Shown in pieces: positions 45,478 through 58,162 of a stretch of DNA of 64,000 nucleotides. Where the stretch lies: NCBI RefSeq assembly GCF_032118995.1, contig NC_092659.1:8969177-9033176 (forward strand), given 5' to 3'. Under the pieces are notes generated by a model. That model had not been told where the DNA came from. It ran no database searches and worked only from the letters and a program-made list of their open reading frames with translations. Numbering within the stretch: the stretch's first letter is position 1; every line of letters starts with the position of its first letter. This stretch comes from Asterias amurensis (taxonomy: Eukaryota > Echinodermata > Asteroidea > Forcipulatida > Asteriidae). A program made the position numbers and the translations under genes.

Positions 45478-47217
45478 CACAGGATACAACAGTTACAATG
45501 ATTTTGTATGCATGGTCTGCCAAGTGTAGGTGTTGGACAAAGGGTAGCTAGTGCATGTCAAGTGACCTTTTTTGCAGTTTGCAAATTATGTTTCACTCTC
45601 GATCTGGGTTGTTTTTAGGGAAAGAAAACATAGACTGTTTATTCAAAGCTTTTTGTCACATAGACTGAAATTTTAAGCAGGGGGCTTCATACAAATAAAG
45701 TAAGTTGCAGTACAAGTAAAAAAATAAGCTAAAAAAACATTGCTCATTATAATATGAATATTAACATAAGGTGTAGAGGATGTTTTGTAAAATGTAATTG
45801 ATGCAGTATTTGCTGCCAATGTTAAAAAGTCCTGAAATAATAGTCCTTTGTTCTCAGACATTGTGTCTGATGTTGTATTAAAAAAATGTAAGGAAATTAA
45901 ATTGCAGTCTCTGACCACTTTTACAGTTCACTTACAAAGCAAAAACTTGTCAAAGTTCCTGACAGGTAGAACTTACATTAATAATAATATAGAAGTTTAG
46001 AACATCATTTATTATAGAGCATTAGTTTAGTGGCATGATATTCTTGGCTAAGTGGCTGTAGTCTGATTTAAAACTTTTTTGTTTTGCCCTATGGAACAAT
46101 CTGAAAAAGTATAGTTTACCAAATATTTAAAAGTCTAATTATAAATCATAGACCATGCATAGTGTAGTGTAGGTAAGCCCTTGTATTCAATCAAAAGTTC
46201 CTCCTTACATGTATATCCCAAGAACAAGAACCAAATCTGAGGTACACTTTGCATTTATGTTTTAAAAGCAAAGGATTTGGCATGACAATTGCTGATTGAA
46301 ATGCTGATAATAATATTGTCTACTCTATTGATGTACTTTGCACTTCCTTCCTTTCAAGTGATAGTGTTTGGGTCATCAGCTTTCTCAAAGAGCACTATTG
46401 TCTATGAGACCGAGAGGTCAAAAACAGACTCTCAATAACGACAGGCTCTCAGCAAATCCCCCCACCCACCCACGCACACACTCTTGCATTCTGTCTATGT
46501 CAACAATATTACTAAATTTTGTCAAACAATTAGAACAGAAACCTTTCTGTTGTTCTGGCAACACTAATTACCTTTTTGTCATCAGCTAGCCAGTGGGAGT
46601 GAAATGCAATTAGCTTTTAGATTTCACACCATGTCAATGTCAGTGAGATCTTCCACCGTGGTGAGAGTGACTGCATGGGAAAAAAATCATTAAAAATTCA
46701 AATAAACCAAAAAATGGTTAATGGACTGACGTTTCGACCTTATAGTGGCAGATGTTTTCTCAAATGTTTCCAAATTAAAACTTGAGTTAATTTATTTCAG
46801 ATACAATTGATTTCTAAATTCAGACCTTCAATAGTTTTTTCATAATATATTTTGCAATGTTTTCAAATATAAATTACATTTTGTACAGAAAATACAGTCT
46901 AGAGCTGTGAAATACACATACTTTGTTTAGTAAAATATGATAATTATGAAAACAAAAATTATTTTACAAATTATACCGAATTGTATCTGAAAATAATTTG
47001 AAAATGACAGAAATTTTTTTAATCGATCATAGGCCTCCAATGTCTCATTTGACTTAAGTATTAAATTAAAATCAGGCAGAATTAAATGTCAACAATTTAA
47101 CAAAGTGCATAATAGGTCTAATTGTTCTGAAGCAACATCAACTCTACATCTTTAGTCTTGAACTTATTAACAAATAATTTATCAGATACATGCAAATCTT
47201 CTCTTACACCAAACGTC
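45478..47217. other. Tetraspanin intron or intergenic, no recognised gene
   Basis: AT-rich. A gactgacgtttcgaccttat block at about 46727-46746 resembles the sequence near Penelope-like element ends but has no coding support. Confidence 0.45.
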
Positions 47218-47582
47218 TTTAAGCCATTGGACACTTTTGATAAACAGTGTTGCCCAAAGGCCCACACTTCGTGTATCACAACTTGCACAAAATAACAAAC
47301 CTGTGAAAGTTAAGGCTCAATCGGTCATCGGATTCGGGACAAAATAACGGGAAAACCCACCCTTGTTTCCGCACGTTTCGCCGTGTCATGACGTTTAAAA
47401 TAAATCCGTAATTCTCGATATCGAGAATTGATAATTTTTTATGTTTTCTCAAGAAGTAAAGCATTTCATGGAATAATATTTCAAGAGAAGTCTTTCACCA
47501 ACTGTAAACCCTGTAAGTTATTTGTAAATCTGTGAACTTTTTGGGTTTTTTTTTCTGTTCGGAAAGTGTCCTATGACTTTAA
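47218..47582. mobile_element. MITE family B, copy 6
   Basis: Starts tttaagccattggacacttt; ends ggaaagtgtcctatgacttt. Interior cacgtttcgccgtgtcatga. Confidence 0.9.
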
Positions 47583-47662
47583 ATTAGTGCTTGCTTTTTA
47601 GTACAAGCACTGTAGGTTGTTAAATTGGTGACGTGAAAAAAGGTCCGGTCCGATCCGGTAAT

Positions 47663-47866
47663 AGGGACTTTTCATTTTCGACGATGGATGGTTCTGCGAC
47701 GGTAAAGATGACATTTTGCGTCATCTGCGCATGCGTCGGCTTTGAGGACGGTTGCCCTCAATTACTACGACAGTACTTGGGATGAATCTTCGTTGTGCTG
47801 AAAACGACAACGTTTAGCTGAACAACCGTCGCAGAACCATCCGTCGTCGAAAACGAAAAGTCCCTA
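47663..47866. mobile_element. 204-bp MITE with 41-bp inverted termini
   Basis: Starts tagggacttttcattttcga and ends tcgaaaacgaaaagtcccta. Arms extend through gatggttctgcgacgg and its complement, with two mismatches in 41 bp. CpG-rich interior (cgcatgcgtcggctttgagg). No other copy in the window. Confidence 0.9.
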
Positions 47867-47911
47867 ATGTTTTAAGCAACAAGCCCTGTGGTCTTGTGGA
47901 TGCCCCCCCCC

Positions 47912-48042
47912 CCACCCCAGGATTTGGTAAAAGGGTGTCAAAAACTTGGTGTCCAATTTCGTTTACATGACAGATAAAACAGGGTGTCTACATTTAAAAT
48001 AGGGTGTCCAACAGACACCCAGACATCCCCCTGGCTACGTGT
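47912..48042. mobile_element. Family M short element, copy 1
   Basis: ccaggatttggtaaaagggt, repeated ggtgtccaa/ggtgtcta words and the end gacacccagacatccccctg then gct match the insertion at 53662-53824. Confidence 0.75.
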
Positions 48043-51000
48043 ACATGTTACACTATGCATAGAAGACAAATCACATGTTTTTGTGGTCTCCATTTAGTGA
48101 GGTTCCGTTTTACTTGCTAACATCAGACCTGAAGGAAGTTGGCTGACCTACTTCTGCCTGGCAGCCAATCCTACCTTGTTATTCAGCTTCACAGTAATAA
48201 CATCCAATACTTTAGGGAAGGGTACGTCAGAGAAGGGAAGTTTTTTATTAAAAAGTTTTTATTAATCCTCTTGCGGTAGATTCTTTTTCGTTTTACTTGA
48301 TGATGTTTTAGATGTTTTCCGCAAATTGAGCAAATTAAAGGAAAACGGTTGTGCCATTTGGTGGGAATTGAGGGGGAATTTTTTTACACTTTTTTATAAA
48401 CAGTACATGTATGACCTCCTGGCTTTTGGTAATTTTAAAAGAACAACATTACAATTATAAGTGAATAAATTTTTACAATCTACGTCTATTCAACATTTAA
48501 AAAATTCAGTATCTGACTACCCAGTGCCAGTCCTCAAAAATGTGTGTTTTATCTGTTGGTACTGTCATAGTTGAGAAATAAGCATTTGAAAATCAACTTT
48601 GATCACGGTTGCTTTATTTTGATTGCTGTGATTGAAATAAGCCTAATATGCACAAAATGCATGATCAAACATAATCTGTTGGGCACAATTTCAAGGGCTG
48701 CTTTAACCACTTCAGTATTGATTATTCTGAAAACATTTCCGTGCCCTAGCCCGGTACTATTTTTGGAAACTTTGGAGCTTCTCCAGAAATAATTTTTCTT
48801 TGAAAATACATTTATTCTTGCCCCAGTGAAACCCGACGTGATTAGGGCTAGACTTGACAAAGGAAATTCAACAAAGATTCCCATAATAAGCAGATTTGTT
48901 GTTGTTTTGTGAGGAAATATGAGAACTCTTAGAACCTTGACCGGAAGCCATGACCGGTAAATCTGCTATGGTATGCTGGAATTTTGGAAGCTCAGACTTA
49001 CTCTTATCATGCCTCATTTGAGCTGTATAAAGTGATTAACAGTGGTGGCAGTCTGTCACTTCCTCTATGCTACATTGATAACAAAAGAGCAAAAAGGGAT
49101 ATTACACTATGTATCACTTCCAGTACCTTCTGCCCCTCTTTGCATAGTAAAAGTTTTAAATCTAAATTGTGGGTCTAATTAGCCCAAAACCGAACCTACA
49201 CATGTCTTTAAGATGTGTTGTAAGATATATGGCTTGCATCAGAGGCAGGTGAATGTGACACAAATAAATACAGAAGCTTGAGTAAAGAACATGGAAGAAT
49301 GAGTCATTTTGCCCAGCATGATCTTAAAGAGCTGCCCTTCTCGTCTCCTCTTTCTTGCCGCAAGATCTGGTCATATTTTGGTGACGTCAATGCTTACTTT
49401 CTCATCGGATCCATCACTTCATTATAAATTCATGTATGTACGTCTTGTAATGTAAGCAATGTAGGGAGTGAGAGGGTTTGGATGATGATTTGATGAACCA
49501 GCTGCCCCCCCTCAGCCCACCCTGCTTCATCGGCAACTACTTGTGATTCATTTTATTTATAAGCACACTTCTTTACTTTAATAACGATGTGTGGATGCTG
49601 TGAGAGGAAGGATTATGAATATTTACTTTATTTACACATTCACCCAATTTCTCCATGAGCCAGCCTGCCCACTCCCCCGCCAATGTTATCTGCTTAGGCT
49701 ACAAGGTTTGAATTGAGCAATACATTCTTTAGACAGGGTATTAAAAAGAAAATGTCCACGTGAAAAGGTAATGCAAATGACATTGCAATCTCTTCTGCCT
49801 CCAGTGTATGGTCTTAGTAATGCCAAACTGCACGTATGCATCTTTGTGTTAGCATCACTGGTTTTGCAATTTTAATGTTTTTTTTTTTTAAATTGTCTTT
49901 AAAACCACGCACCCACCTACACAACATTACATGTAACCCAGCTTATGTACCCTATGTATTGACCCATGCACTTACATCATTCGCAGCGACCTTGCCTCGC
50001 TCACTATTTTTGGAGTCAAAGTGTGGGCGTGTAGATTCCACGTTGCCTAAAATTCGAGCTACAATGTACTTATTAGAAAAACGACATTGCCTCAGAAAAT
50101 GGCTAAACAAAGATTTATATTGTGTTCATGATGTCGGGTGAAATGGGTGAATACATTGAAGAACAAAGTAATGACGCAAATAAAGCAGACAGTCTACATC
50201 AAGGCTCACAAAGCTCAGGAGTTTTTTGTGGCTTTCCCTGGCTTCCAGCATGCATCTTTGTGCCAAATGAAAACTTAATATGGACTTTTATTTTGTTTTA
50301 TTTCTGTAGACCTGTGTAGTCACTCGTAGTTTTGAAAAGAAAAGTAAAATAGATTTCACTTATTTTTGGACCACTGGTTATTCCAAGCATTAGAATTATA
50401 ATCACTTCAATAAATCACAATGGCTACCTTTATTGGTGATTTTTTAAATGCTGCAGTGCACTATGTATTTAAATCACTTTCTACTCAATATTGGACCCAA
50501 CTCACTGCAATGCGAGTTGAACCCCTACCCACCTTTTTACTGTATTTGTTGAGTAGCTTCGTCTAATTGCATCTTTAAGGACATTGATGGATGCAGTGAT
50601 GTGTGTCTTCAGAGAAGATAAAATTATTTATGGAACTTTTCGATGCATTTTAATTGCCCATAATGTGCACCCTTCCGTTAGATTAAGTTTTCACTTAAGA
50701 AGAGTTGCCATGATTTTATGCAAGACTCAATCAATAAATAAGGGGTTGTCATTGCCTTTTTATAGCCAGGTTGGTGAGATTTTCTGTACAATTTGGTGGT
50801 AAATGTAGAACTGCCAACTCTCTCTACATTACTAACTGCACAAAGGTCTCGGCAAATAAAGAAATCATTTTCCCTATTATGTTCAATGTTTACACACATG
50901 TACCTTTGTGTTTTGGAACTGAATGTACCTGTACAAAATCTGTGAAAATTTCATTAAAATAAGGTGGCCACGTTTTTGAGATTTGCCAAAAATCCATATA

Positions 51001-51209
51001 CGAATAATATCCACACAAAATATTAGGAATACACAGTCTGAGGAGCGTTACTGACAGTAACACTTCAAAGATTCAATTTTGGAGGATAAAAAAGGATTTT
51101 TTTTTTCTTCTTTTCTTTGAAGTGCAATGATTCTCAAAATGCATTTTCCAGAGCTGATGAAAGCTTTTAAAAAGAGTTTATTACCATTAATTTTAAGAGT
51201 GGTCACTAA
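48043..51209. other. Large gap, no recognised gene
   Basis: AT-rich. A block at about 49040-49140 (ggtggcagtctgtcacttcc, aaaaagggatattacactat, cttccagtaccttctgccc) is a diverged relative of the 51210-52620 duplication. Short frames at 48571-48884, 49836-50319 and 50584-50962 show no family features. Confidence 0.5.
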
Positions 51210-52620
51210 ATGTACACCTTCCCTTTGTTAAACACTTGATGTTTGACATGTCATTTTATTTCACACTTCCACATGCTACGGTGATCTTCTAACAGAGCAA
51301 TCAGTCAAGACAAGAATCCTAATCACAAGACAGTATCCTCTCTTGGTTTAAGTGTTGAGTGCCGAATGCCACAAATACATGTACATCGCTGTCAGGCATG
51401 TCAGGGGAACGATAAGACTGAACATTTTGATGCTAGCATGAGTATTTTATTATTGGTATACAATTATTTTGACTATACTTCTAAAAAATAAAAAAATATA
51501 AAAAATAAAAATAAAAATGTAAATGGATTTTAGAGTGGTGGCATTCTGTCCATTATTGTACCATGTACATTTGTATTACAAATGGACAAAAAGGGATATT
51601 ATGAGTATGACTTCCAGGACCTTCTGTCCATCGTGGCTTTTCATAATATCGAAAGCTGATGTAAGCTTCTAACCAAGAGTTTATTACCATTAATTTTAAG
51701 ACACCTTCCCCTTAATTAACACTCAATTTGCCATGTTATTTTATTTCACACTTCCACATGCTACGATGATCTTCTGACAGAGCAATCAGTCAAGACAACA
51801 ATCCTAATCACAAGACAGTATCCTCTCTTGGATTGAGTTCTGAGTGTGGAATGCCACAAATACATCGCTGTCAGGCATGTCAGGGGAACAATAAGACTGA
51901 ACATTTTGATGCTAGCATGAGTATTTTATTATTGGTATACAATTATTTTGACTAAACTTCTAAAAAAGAAGAAAAAAAAAAGAAAGAAAAGTAAACAGAT
52001 TACAAAATGGTGGCATTCTGTCCATTCTTGTACCATGTATGCTACATTTGTATTACAAATGGACAAAAAAGGGATATTATGAGTATGACTTCCAGGACCT
52101 TCTGTCCCTCCTTGTATGGGTGGCTTTTCAAATAATACTGATAGCTGCTGTAGGCTTCTAACCAAGAGTTTATTATCATAACTTTTAAGAGTGATCCAGG
52201 CCTGATACTTCACGGAGGCAACGAAGGCGATTGCCTCCGTGTCCCCTGGTCATTGCCTTGGTGCCTTTGAAATGCCCTAGTACAAATTTGCAATTTCATC
52301 ATAGGGTGCCCTTTACCAAGGAGAAAATGCCTTGGTGCCCTTGCCCTTTCAAAAACAAAGCATACAGGCCTGGTGATCACCAAACGTACACCTTCCCCTT
52401 AACAAACACTCGATGTTTGCATCTCATTTTATTTCACACTTCCACATGCTATGGTGATCTTCTGACAGAGCAATCAGTCAAGAATCTTAATCACAAGGCA
52501 GTTTCCTCTCTTGGATTGATCATTTAGTGCCGACTGCCACAAACATCGCTGTCAGGGAACGATTTACGCTGGACATTATGCATCCTGTTCAGTATTCATT
52601 ACTTAATGCCAGTATTGAGT
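51210..52620. repeat. Tandem segmental duplication, three units of up to about 490 bp
   Basis: Units at about 51215-51700, 51701-52190 and 52379-52620 (the third is partial). Shared blocks: atttcacacttccacatgct, gatcttctgacagagcaatc, cacaagacagtatcctctct, ttgatgctagcatgagtatt and tgacttccaggaccttctgt. Units 2 and 3 are separated by the element at 52197-52372. Confidence 0.88.
52197..52372. mobile_element. Family H element with target duplication
   Basis: Ends CAGGCCTGATAC and GCATACAGGCCTG are inverted. GTGATC flanks both sides (52191-52196 and 52373-52378). Internal words: cttggtgcccttgccctttc, ccctttaccaaggagaaaat. Unit 1 of the surrounding tandem duplication preserves the empty site (aagagtggtcactaaatg). 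Confidence 0.9.
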
Positions 52621-52655
52621 TATTTTTGACACTTATATCAAAAACAGACTAATAC

Positions 52656-53034
52656 TTAAAGGATTGAGGTACTTTTTGTAAAACAAAACACAATGTCCAC
52701 AGATTTATGTAAAAACTTACACAGTTTAAAAAAATGATATTAGAAGGCTTCCCTTAAAATATTGCGCGCTGTAGGTTTTGAAAAAAAATGAAAGCAATGT
52801 CATGAAAGTACGTTTTACATGCTAAAATAATTTTCGTCTTCAATGTATGAGACAACAAATTATTTTCATGACATTTTTTTACTCATTTCTCAAAAAACTA
52901 CAGCACCTCAGTGAGTAATATTTTAAGGGAAGCTTTCAACCACCATTCTCTTCCAACTACCACGTGTAAGTTTAATGTAAATCTGTGGACATTCTGTTTT
53001 GTTTCCTACAAAAAAGTACACAGACCCTTTAAAA
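52656..53034. mobile_element. MITE family E, copy 1
   Basis: Starts ttaaaggattgaggtacttt and ends aagtacacagaccctttaaa. The interior has tccacagatttatgtaa at the left and taaatctgtggacattc at the right. Related copy at 63191-63640. Confidence 0.8.
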
Positions 53035-53235
53035 AGTAAACTGCTTACAGAGCCCCACACCTTTTTTTTGAACACAGCGTAGATATTTCCATCAGCATCC
53101 TTAAAAAACAGCAAGTCAAACAACATGTACTTGTAACACGAAATGAGGAAACATTGTAGAGGAAATAGCATACCACGCTCTCAGCTTTCAGGGTTGATGA
53201 CATTTTTATCTGTAAGTAAAGAAGGCTTATTTTAA

Positions 53236-54650
53236 ATGTATATTGACTCTCAGTACGGGTTTCGAGCTAAACACTCTACAGACATGGCGCTTATTCAATT
53301 TGTTGATAAAGTGTCCACTGCTTTAAATAATAAATTGAGCACTGTCGGTGTCTTTGTTGATCTTTCGGAAGCATTTGACACCATTGATCACTCCATTCTC
53401 CTTGACAAACTTGATTTCTACGGCATAAGAGGTGTTGCTCTCAAATGGCTTTCTTCGTATCTTGACAATAGACAACAGTTCACTTCTTTTAAAAATCACA
53501 ACTCTCCTTGGCAAGAAATTCATCATGGCGTTCCACAGGGTTCTATTCTTGGCCCACTCCTCTTTCTACTCTATATTAATGATCTGCATTCTTCTTCTTC
53601 TCTTCTGTCTTTTACGCTCTTTGCAGATGACACAACTATTGCTTTCTCTGTCTCAAGGTTTTAGCCAGGATTTGGTAAAAGGGTGTCCAAATTTGCTGGA
53701 AATTTTAAAACTGGGTGTCCAAATTGTTCACCTACAATAAATTTACATGTAAATGACAGATGAAACAGGGTGTCCAAATTAAAAACAGGGTGTCCAAAAG
53801 ACACCCAGACACACCTCTGGCTAACACTATGCTCTGACTCCAATCCGGCTAAATCCTTAAATATTATGAATGCCGAACTTCTTAAAGTCTCTTCCTGGTT
53901 TAAAGCCAACAAACTTTCCCTCAATGAACACAAAACTAAGTTCATGCTCTTCAGTAAATCCTCTCATCTCTCAGAAGATATTCCTATTCTTCGTATCGAC
54001 AATAATCCTATCCTTCAAGTTCACTCCACTAACTTTCTAGGTGTCATTATTGATGATCAACTCTCCTGGTCTGAACACATCTCTTCCATTACTAAAACCA
54101 TTTCCCGCAACACTGGTGTTATGTCTAGACTTCGTGCTTTTCTTCCTCCCAAATCTTTGGTATTATTTTATAATATCCTCATTCTGCCATATCTTAACTA
54201 TTGTAATATCATCTGGGCACAAGTTTCTAAAAACAAACTCCATTCACTATTAACCACTCAAAAAAGGGCCATCGGGATAGGATATGCACCTTATCGCATC
54301 CCCGGGAGCACACCGCACCTCTTTTTGCACAGTTACACTCACTAGCACTTGCAGACATTAATAAACTTCATACGGGTATCTTCATGTACAAATTCACCCA
54401 CAACCTTTTACCCACCTCCTTTCGTTCATTCTTTACCTTTGTCGGTGACACTCATGGGTACTCTACCAGAACACATAACAAATCACACCTTTATGTGCCA
54501 TTCACCCGCTCATCATTCCACTTAAAAACACTTCGTTTCTTTGGGCCGCATCTTTGGAATGGTTTAAGCCAGTCGATTAGATCACAATCATCTGTGGGTC
54601 GATTTAAACGCGCCTATAAAAGAGCTCTCCTCTCCCAGTATTTGACATAG
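53236..54650 (+). pseudogene. Reverse transcriptase fragment, disrupted by insertion and frameshift
   Basis: Segment 1 (53236-53660) begins in the fingers domain (SQYGFRAKHSTDMALIQFVD), with VFVDLSEAFDTIDHSILLDK, GVPQGSILGPLLFLLYINDL and catalytic LFADDTTIAFS. Segment 2 (53825-54345) continues after the inserted element with SSWFKANKLSLNEHKTKFML and NILILPYLNYCNIIW. Segment 3 (54384-54650) is in another frame, with LWNGLSQSIRS near the end, so a frameshift lies at about 54310-54384. The upstream endonuclease part is missing. Not functional. Confidence 0.86.
53662..53824. mobile_element. Family M element inserted in the reverse transcriptase
   Basis: Bounded by tagccaggatttggtaaaag and acacacctctggcta (inverted tagccag/ctggcta). 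Internal ggtgtccaa words as in 47912-48042. It interrupts the LINE frame just after the FADD block. No clear target duplication seen. Confidence 0.8.
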
Positions 54651-54735
54651 TTTGCCTTCTCACTCTCATTTAACTTTTGCCTAAGTCGTCAGCAAACGCT
54701 TTTTTATTTCTCGATTTCTTATTGTTATTATTGGT

Positions 54736-54766
<31 letters not shown>

Positions 54767-55072
54767 TTATGATTATTATTATTATTGTTATTATTATTGT
54801 GCAATTAGTGTTCTCATCATTGTTGTCTTCATCATGTCTGTCTTTGTTCGTTTTGTCAGTCCGTTCGTTCTTGTCCCCGTTTATTGTCTGTCCCCAGCAG
54901 GCATCCCTACATAAGCCTCGGCTTCCAGATGATGCCTCCATACTCTATGTATTTATTTTTCTCACCCTCATTAAATAGCTTTGTTTATTGGTTATTCCTC
55001 AAAAACATTGTTTGTACTATGTTTTCATGAAGTATGGAAATAAATATCAATTTGAATGAATGAATGAACTTG

Positions 55073-55811
55073 TTTTATTGGGGGTGTTTATTGCAGTCAT
55101 AAAGCAGTGTAATTGACACTCTTTGAATTGGATACATGTACAGTAGACCGTCATGGCGACATGGTCTGTTACAACTGCTACAGGCTAGTAAACACCACCT
55201 CTCAACTTGCCCGGTATGAGCTACTAAAAACTGTGCTGCACACTAAAATGCTCATTACTTATTCCATTCACATTGTGAACAAAACAGTTTTTGAAAGTGT
55301 TAATTTATTTTTGAGTGTTTGAGTGTAACTTTGTTTGCCTATATTATACTGGTTGTGATTGCTACCATTAATGCATCACTAAGTTAAACCTAGACTTGGC
55401 TACTTAACAAAAAGCTTCAGAGCAAGGCCTGTTAGACCTCGAGCCCTAAAGTGTCAGCTCTACATTGCCTCGTTCTTTATTAATAGCCAGTGTTGAGGTT
55501 CAAGTTTGCAATGGTTCCCCTTGGCTTCCTACAGACAAGGTCATGGTATTGTTTTGGGGTTATTAATATTAATCAGTTCACTCAGTAGGGTTTCCTGATG
55601 TCGTGCTCTGAAGGCAGACTCAGACTGCTTGTCAACAGGAAATGAGACTGGCAGAATTCTCAATGGTAATCAGAAGGTTTTCTTTGTCGAAAAGGGATCA
55701 GATTCAATTCTAACAGGTGTTTGACAGGTTTTGATTTGAATGTTGTTTTGTTTTCCCGAAGAAGCAATGTTTTTGAACATGGAGTGGTTGCCTTGACTTT
55801 TTCAGTGACTA
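55073..55811. other. No recognised feature
   Basis: AT-rich single-copy-looking sequence. A short frame at 55113-55322 has no family features. Confidence 0.5.
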
Positions 55812-55985
55812 GAGGCCTGATGAAATTTCACGGAGGCAATGAAGGCGATTGCCTCCATGCCCCGTAGCCATTGCCTTGGTGCCCTTGAAATGCCCCAGTA
55901 GAAATTAACAATTTCCTCATACATGTACATAGGTTGCCCTTTACTAGGGAGAAGATGCCTTTGTGCCCTTGGACGAGCCGGTGGC
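55812..55985. mobile_element. Family H element, copy 2
   Basis: aggcctgatgaaatttcacg at the left end, gcgattgcctccatgccccg, attgccttggtgcccttgaa and ttactagggagaagatgcct follow the order of 52197-52372. Right terminus lost. Confidence 0.8.
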
Positions 55986-57086
55986 ACCAGTTACAGCTTG
56001 TCATTTCACTAGTCTCCTACTTTTCCACAAAGTCCATACTTTATATTAAACAGGGATGCTTTTCAACACTGTACATGTCAGCTGGACCACTCGCAGGAAT
56101 TTCTAACTCGTCTCAGGTGTTTTCACCAACATTTGGCCAAAAGACCACTTTTTGTAACATTGAAAATGCATGCTACATTACATGTAAGTACATGTACATA
56201 GAATATAGGATTACAAAATTCATGTGTTTGTCCATCATCATACTTATTCGCAATCCTTCAAAATGACACTTGCGCAAAGCAATGCACGCCATTTTTGGGG
56301 ATAGCGTTGTATGCAATTTGGAAATATTTAACCATTATGTTGCTTGGCTTGATCTGTTTTTTATGCATTATATTAAAATGCATTACGGACCGACGGATTT
56401 CCGACTAGGATTGAAAAGTGATGTTAATTAAGAATTTTAATTATTCGCTGACTGTGGTTTGGAAATCTAGAATTTCAAATAACCTCCATCAACGACAACA
56501 GTTTTTTGGGGGTTTAACAACAGGCATGATATTCTTCCTACCTAAATCTGATATCTGTTTTATTTGCCCTTTGGGAAAAACCAGAAATTGTTTTAATAAA
56601 TAGCCTGAAAATCTATTAATAGTACTGTACTTCTAGGTCCAGCCATACTCAATTGTCAGGTTTTCCTTGAACCAAATACCATGCACAGTTTAATCATTTG
56701 AAATCATTCAACTGTGCATTCCTTCTCTTTGCTTGGAAAAAACTAAACAAATATTGACATAAAGTGAAAGGACAAAGAATGTCAATCGTGATACACATTT
56801 AAGATTTTATATTTGTCCTGGTTGATGTGTTTATGTTTTTTATTTTACTCATATTATTATTGTATTGTGTTCTATGCATTCATTACAATCAAATGTCAAC
56901 GATACACGTTTACATTTGAATACAGTACCTGGGTACTGGGTGACTGGGTACTGAATAACACATGGCATGAACTCGTTCCTTAGGTTACAGCTCCATGGTT
57001 CTACCTCCATGATTATGGCAAGCAACTTCGCATCTATTTGATCTAAATTTCAAGCAATGTTTTTTTAATGAACCTTACAAATGTCA
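55986..57086. other. No recognised feature
   Basis: AT-rich. Frames at 55934-56266 and 56418-56603 show no family features. Confidence 0.5.
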
Positions 57087-57247
57087 GCAGGCCTGTATGA
57101 TTCATTGTTGAAAGGGCAAGGGCACCAAGGCATTTTCTTCTTTGTAAAGGGCACCCAATAAGGAAATTGTAAATTTATCCCAGGGGTTCATTTATTGCCT
57201 ACATGTACATTTGTGCGTTGTTGCCATGAAGTTTCATCCAGGCCTGC
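57087..57247. mobile_element. Family H element, copy 3, reverse
   Basis: Left caggcctgtatgattcattg, internal agggcaagggcaccaaggca and ttgtaaagggcacccaataa, right tgaagtttcatccaggcctg. Complete with CAGGCCTG at both ends. Confidence 0.85.
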
Positions 57248-57607
57248 GTCATCAGTACAAGCCTCTATGTATGCACTGTACTGTATCTCTTGATTCTTGC
57301 TATCAAAACTATGGCTTTGAAGAAATGCAGTAGTTCGGTCTGTATGATTGAGAGTTCTTTAATAAATGATATTTTTGAGTGGTTGACTTTGATGCCATTG
57401 ATCCGTGTAGTCAATCCGTCGGCATGAGAACAGCGATCCTGTGCATAAAAGCGTGAATAAATCATGAATGTGTGCACTGCACAGCGATGACTACATTTAT
57501 GTCGTCGCTGAAGCAGTGCAGTCTATTTGAAGATTATGAAAAAGGTGGAGACTGTCTATAGATGCACCATGGAAGTAGTTTGTCAGGCAGAGGTATTAAC
57601 ATCAGTA

Positions 57608-57722
57608 GGTCAGGCCTGGAATTCCATCTTTGAACTTGGCTATTTCTCATTTTGCAAAGGGCACTTCTATTGGAAAATATTTTGAAGGGCACCAAGGCCA
57701 GGACCAGGGGCAATGGAGACCA
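57608..57722. mobile_element. Family H-related fragment
   Basis: gtcaggcctggaattccatc, ttttgcaaagggcacttcta and gaagggcaccaaggccagga. Related fragments lie at 61895-62010 and 9630-9830. Confidence 0.65.
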
Positions 57723-58162
57723 TGAACTCCGTACCATTCAACATCATCTCTGATGGGTTTCATGCCCATTTTTCACTAATCAGAAAATGGTTTAAAAGCA
57801 GTATTTGCTGCTTAATCAGCTTTATGAAACTTGACCTAGGGCCTCAATTCCTAGAGCTTTTTGTTTGTAACAAATTTATGGTATTAAGCAATTATGATTT
57901 TAGTTCACCTGTCAGAGATGGTGACATTACATTGTAGATACGAACGTGGGTGTGTCTGCTGGGGGTGTGTCTGCACTGAAATTTGTACACTATTTCATAA
58001 TTCCAAATAATTCTTTAAATGCACTGAACATGTATGGTAATTGTCAAAGACCAGTCTTCTTACTTGGTGTATCCCAACTAGTATAAGTGTGACCGGTTTA
58101 AATGAAAGATTTTAAAGTGGAAACATATCTTAGTTCTCTGGCCTCTGGGCTTTATTCATAAT

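Larger units (their letters stand above)
53236..55072 (+). mobile_element. Second non-LTR retrotransposon fragment, broken and interrupted
   Basis: 5'-truncated LINE with reverse transcriptase and C-terminal sequence, then (ATT)n at about 54721-54800 and an atgaatgaatgaac-type tail at about 55055-55072. It differs from the copy at 40640 (FADD rather than YADD, different C-terminus) and so is another lineage. Interrupted by the insertion at 53662-53824. Confidence 0.85.

Noticed and set aside
46700..46760. Second Penelope-like fragment (gactgacgtttcgacc)
   Set aside because: Only about 20 bases resemble the element end, with no coding or longer match to 605-1676.
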